DNA of 13,729 nucleotides from JANQGH01 sp039030175 (GTDB lineage: Bacteria; Pseudomonadota; Alphaproteobacteria; DSM-16000; Inquilinaceae). Positions 12,758 to 13,729 of the stretch are shown piece after piece. Both the position numbers and the translations under genes were made by a program. The DNA lies in NCBI GenBank assembly GCA_039030175.1, contig JBCCER010000116.1, positions 1-13,729 on the forward strand. Reading direction: 5' to 3'. Below the pieces are notes generated by a model that worked only from the letters and a program-made list of their open reading frames with translations, was not told the DNA's origin and ran no database searches. Numbering within the stretch: position 1 is the first letter of the stretch; the number at the start of each line of letters is the position of its first letter.

Positions 12758-13192
12758 ATGAAATGCACCCAGTACTATCCAGTGATCATGACCGGAGACG
12801 TCGCCGGAACCGCGCGCTTTTACCAAGATCATTTCCGCTTCCGGCCCAGCTTTGAAAGCGATTGGTATGTCCATCTTCAATCGAGCGAGGATGAGAAGGT
12901 GAATCTAGCGATCCTGCAAGGCGACCATGCAACCATCCCCGAAGTTGGACGAGGACGTGTGTCGGGGCTGCTGATCAACTTCGAGGTCGAAGACGTCGAT
13001 GCGGAGTTCGAGCACGCAAAGGCAAAAGGGCTGCCCATCGTGCAGACACTTCGTGACGAGCCCTTTGGCCAGCGGCACTTCATCATCCAGGACCCCAACG
13101 GCGTCTTGATCGATATCGTCAAACCGATCGCGCCGAGCGAGGAGTTTCTCAGCCAGTACCAGGCCGACGCTGTGCCAGCCTGGCGCGTCTAG
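12758..13192 (+). CDS. VOC (glyoxalase/bleomycin-resistance fold) family protein
   Basis: A 144-residue cytosolic protein with two paired beta-alpha-beta-beta-beta modules. Module 1 is YYPVIMTGDVAGTARFYQDHF (6-26) through VNLAIL (48-53). Module 2 is LLINFEVEDVDAEFEHAKAKG (71-91) through RHFIIQDPNGVLIDIV (106-121). The superfamily includes glyoxalase I, ring-cleavage dioxygenases and antibiotic-binding proteins, and the function here is not decidable. Candidate metal or ligand residues are His39, His107 and Asp119, but I cannot confirm a full metal set. Divergence from a TetR regulator with two palindromes suggests a substrate-inducible detoxification or drug-binding role (inference). Its stop abuts the stop of the convergent DUF4396 gene with no base between. 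Confidence 0.85.
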   Translation: MKCTQYYPVIMTGDVAGTARFYQDHFRFRPSFESDWYVHLQSSEDEKVNLAILQGDHATIPEVGRGRVSGLLINFEVEDVDAEFEHAKAKGLPIVQTLRDEPFGQRHFIIQDPNGVLIDIVKPIAPSEEFLSQYQADAVPAWRV

Positions 13193-13729
13193 CTATCCGC
13201 TTGCAAAGCTGATGGGAACGAACAAGCTTGTCAGCCACATGGCCAGCAGCAAAATGACATAAGTACCCGCCACCCAAGCGACGGCCTGTCCGGTCGAAAG
13301 GCTACCCATATGCATCGTACGGTGCTCTCCGTCTCCCATCGCTTCAGGTGATTGGTGGCCAAGGCCGGGCGCGGGACCGTCCGCGTCCGGCAGGGTCATG
13401 CAGCCATGCTTCAAATGGTTTCTGACCATCCAGTAGTTGATGGGGTAGGCGATGATCCCGCCGACAATGCTGGCAATGCCCATGCGGAACCAGAATGAAG
13501 CGTTGAGCGGACTTTCTGAGCTTGGGATCAGGTCGGCCAGTATGATCATCACAGGCAACATGCCGGTCATGACCATGTTCATGGATACGGTTTCGGCAAA
13601 CAGGGTTTTGCGGACGGCCAGCCAATAGTTGCCGTCATACATGCCGCGCATCATCAGGGCCTGGAACACGAACAGGCCGGAGATAAAACCGGCGAGATAC
13701 TCCAAAATACCATCCCAGCCGTTTGCCAA
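13193..13729 (-). CDS. DUF4396-type membrane protein, C-terminal part (5' end beyond window)
   Basis: 178 residues are visible and the frame is still open at the window edge; the first codon (TTG) is not taken as a start. There are four hydrophobic segments, at about 12-27, 50-68, 80-102 and 146-171. The segment with AYPINYWMVRNHLKHG (94-109) matches the style of DUF4396 membrane proteins; no function is established for the family as far as I know. Met is unusually frequent in and near the membrane (QALMMRGM 24-30; Met50, 52, 54, 57, 61). The loop before the last helix contains HxxMHM (136-141). Such Met/His patterns often bind copper or silver ions, so metal handling is a reasonable guess but only a guess. 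Confidence 0.7.
   Translation of the reverse strand: MANGWDGILEYLAGFISGLFVFQALMMRGMYDGNYWLAVRKTLFAETVSMNMVMTGMLPVMIILADLIPSSESPLNASFWFRMGIASIVGGIIAYPINYWMVRNHLKHGCMTLPDADGPAPGLGHQSPEAMGDGEHRTMHMGSLSTGQAVAWVAGTYVILLLAMWLTSLFVPISFASG

Overview
The window is GC-rich, densely packed bacterial DNA. Family content (class IIIb cyclase variant, PPK2, short-Q-loop bd oxidase with a DUF2474 peptide, DUF4396 protein, many SDR/GST/VOC enzymes) suggests a free-living or environmental alphaproteobacterium. That placement is inferred from gene style; no rRNA or other phylogenetic marker is present. I see no rRNA, tRNA, CRISPR array, insertion sequence or phage gene, and no gene-free stretch longer than about 160 bases.

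Layout. (1) 1-1609: the 3' end of a class III nucleotide cyclase gene meets a polyphosphate kinase 2 gene tail to tail; PPK2 is divergent from a small GrlR-like protein. (2) 1606-4787, minus strand: an amino-acid exporter (LysE/RhtB type), an AMP-forming acyl-CoA ligase and a divergent glycerophosphodiesterase-like protein; the last two are 15 bases apart. (3) 4949-7535, minus strand: a cyanide-insensitive-type cytochrome bd operon, cydA-cydB followed by a 41-residue DUF2474 membrane peptide. (4) 7696-11665, minus strand: four closely spaced genes in transcription order GST, two-domain GNAT, and two paralogous NAD(P)-dependent aldehyde-reductase-like SDRs, facing a divergent HxlR-family regulator across a strong palindrome. 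(5) 12091-13192: a TetR/AcrR-type regulator divergent from a VOC (glyoxalase-fold) protein, with two palindromes between them. (6) 13193-13729: the C-terminal part of a DUF4396 membrane protein with Met/His-rich segments, cut by the window end.

How it may work together (inference): regions 4 and 5 look like two independently regulated units for reactive carbonyls or other electrophiles, with GST, aldehyde reductases, an acetyltransferase and a VOC protein, each controlled by a small one-component regulator. They lie beside a stress-tolerant terminal oxidase.

Several genes have starts that differ from the longest open frame. PPK2, the acyl-CoA ligase, HxlR, VOC and the DUF2474 peptide are best started further in, mostly on Shine-Dalgarno evidence. 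I found no convincing wholly new system. The best leads are the HxlR-controlled cassette, the AcrR-like double operator, the degenerate GDPD paired with a ligase, the cyclase with a substituted catalytic Arg, and the Met-rich DUF4396 protein.
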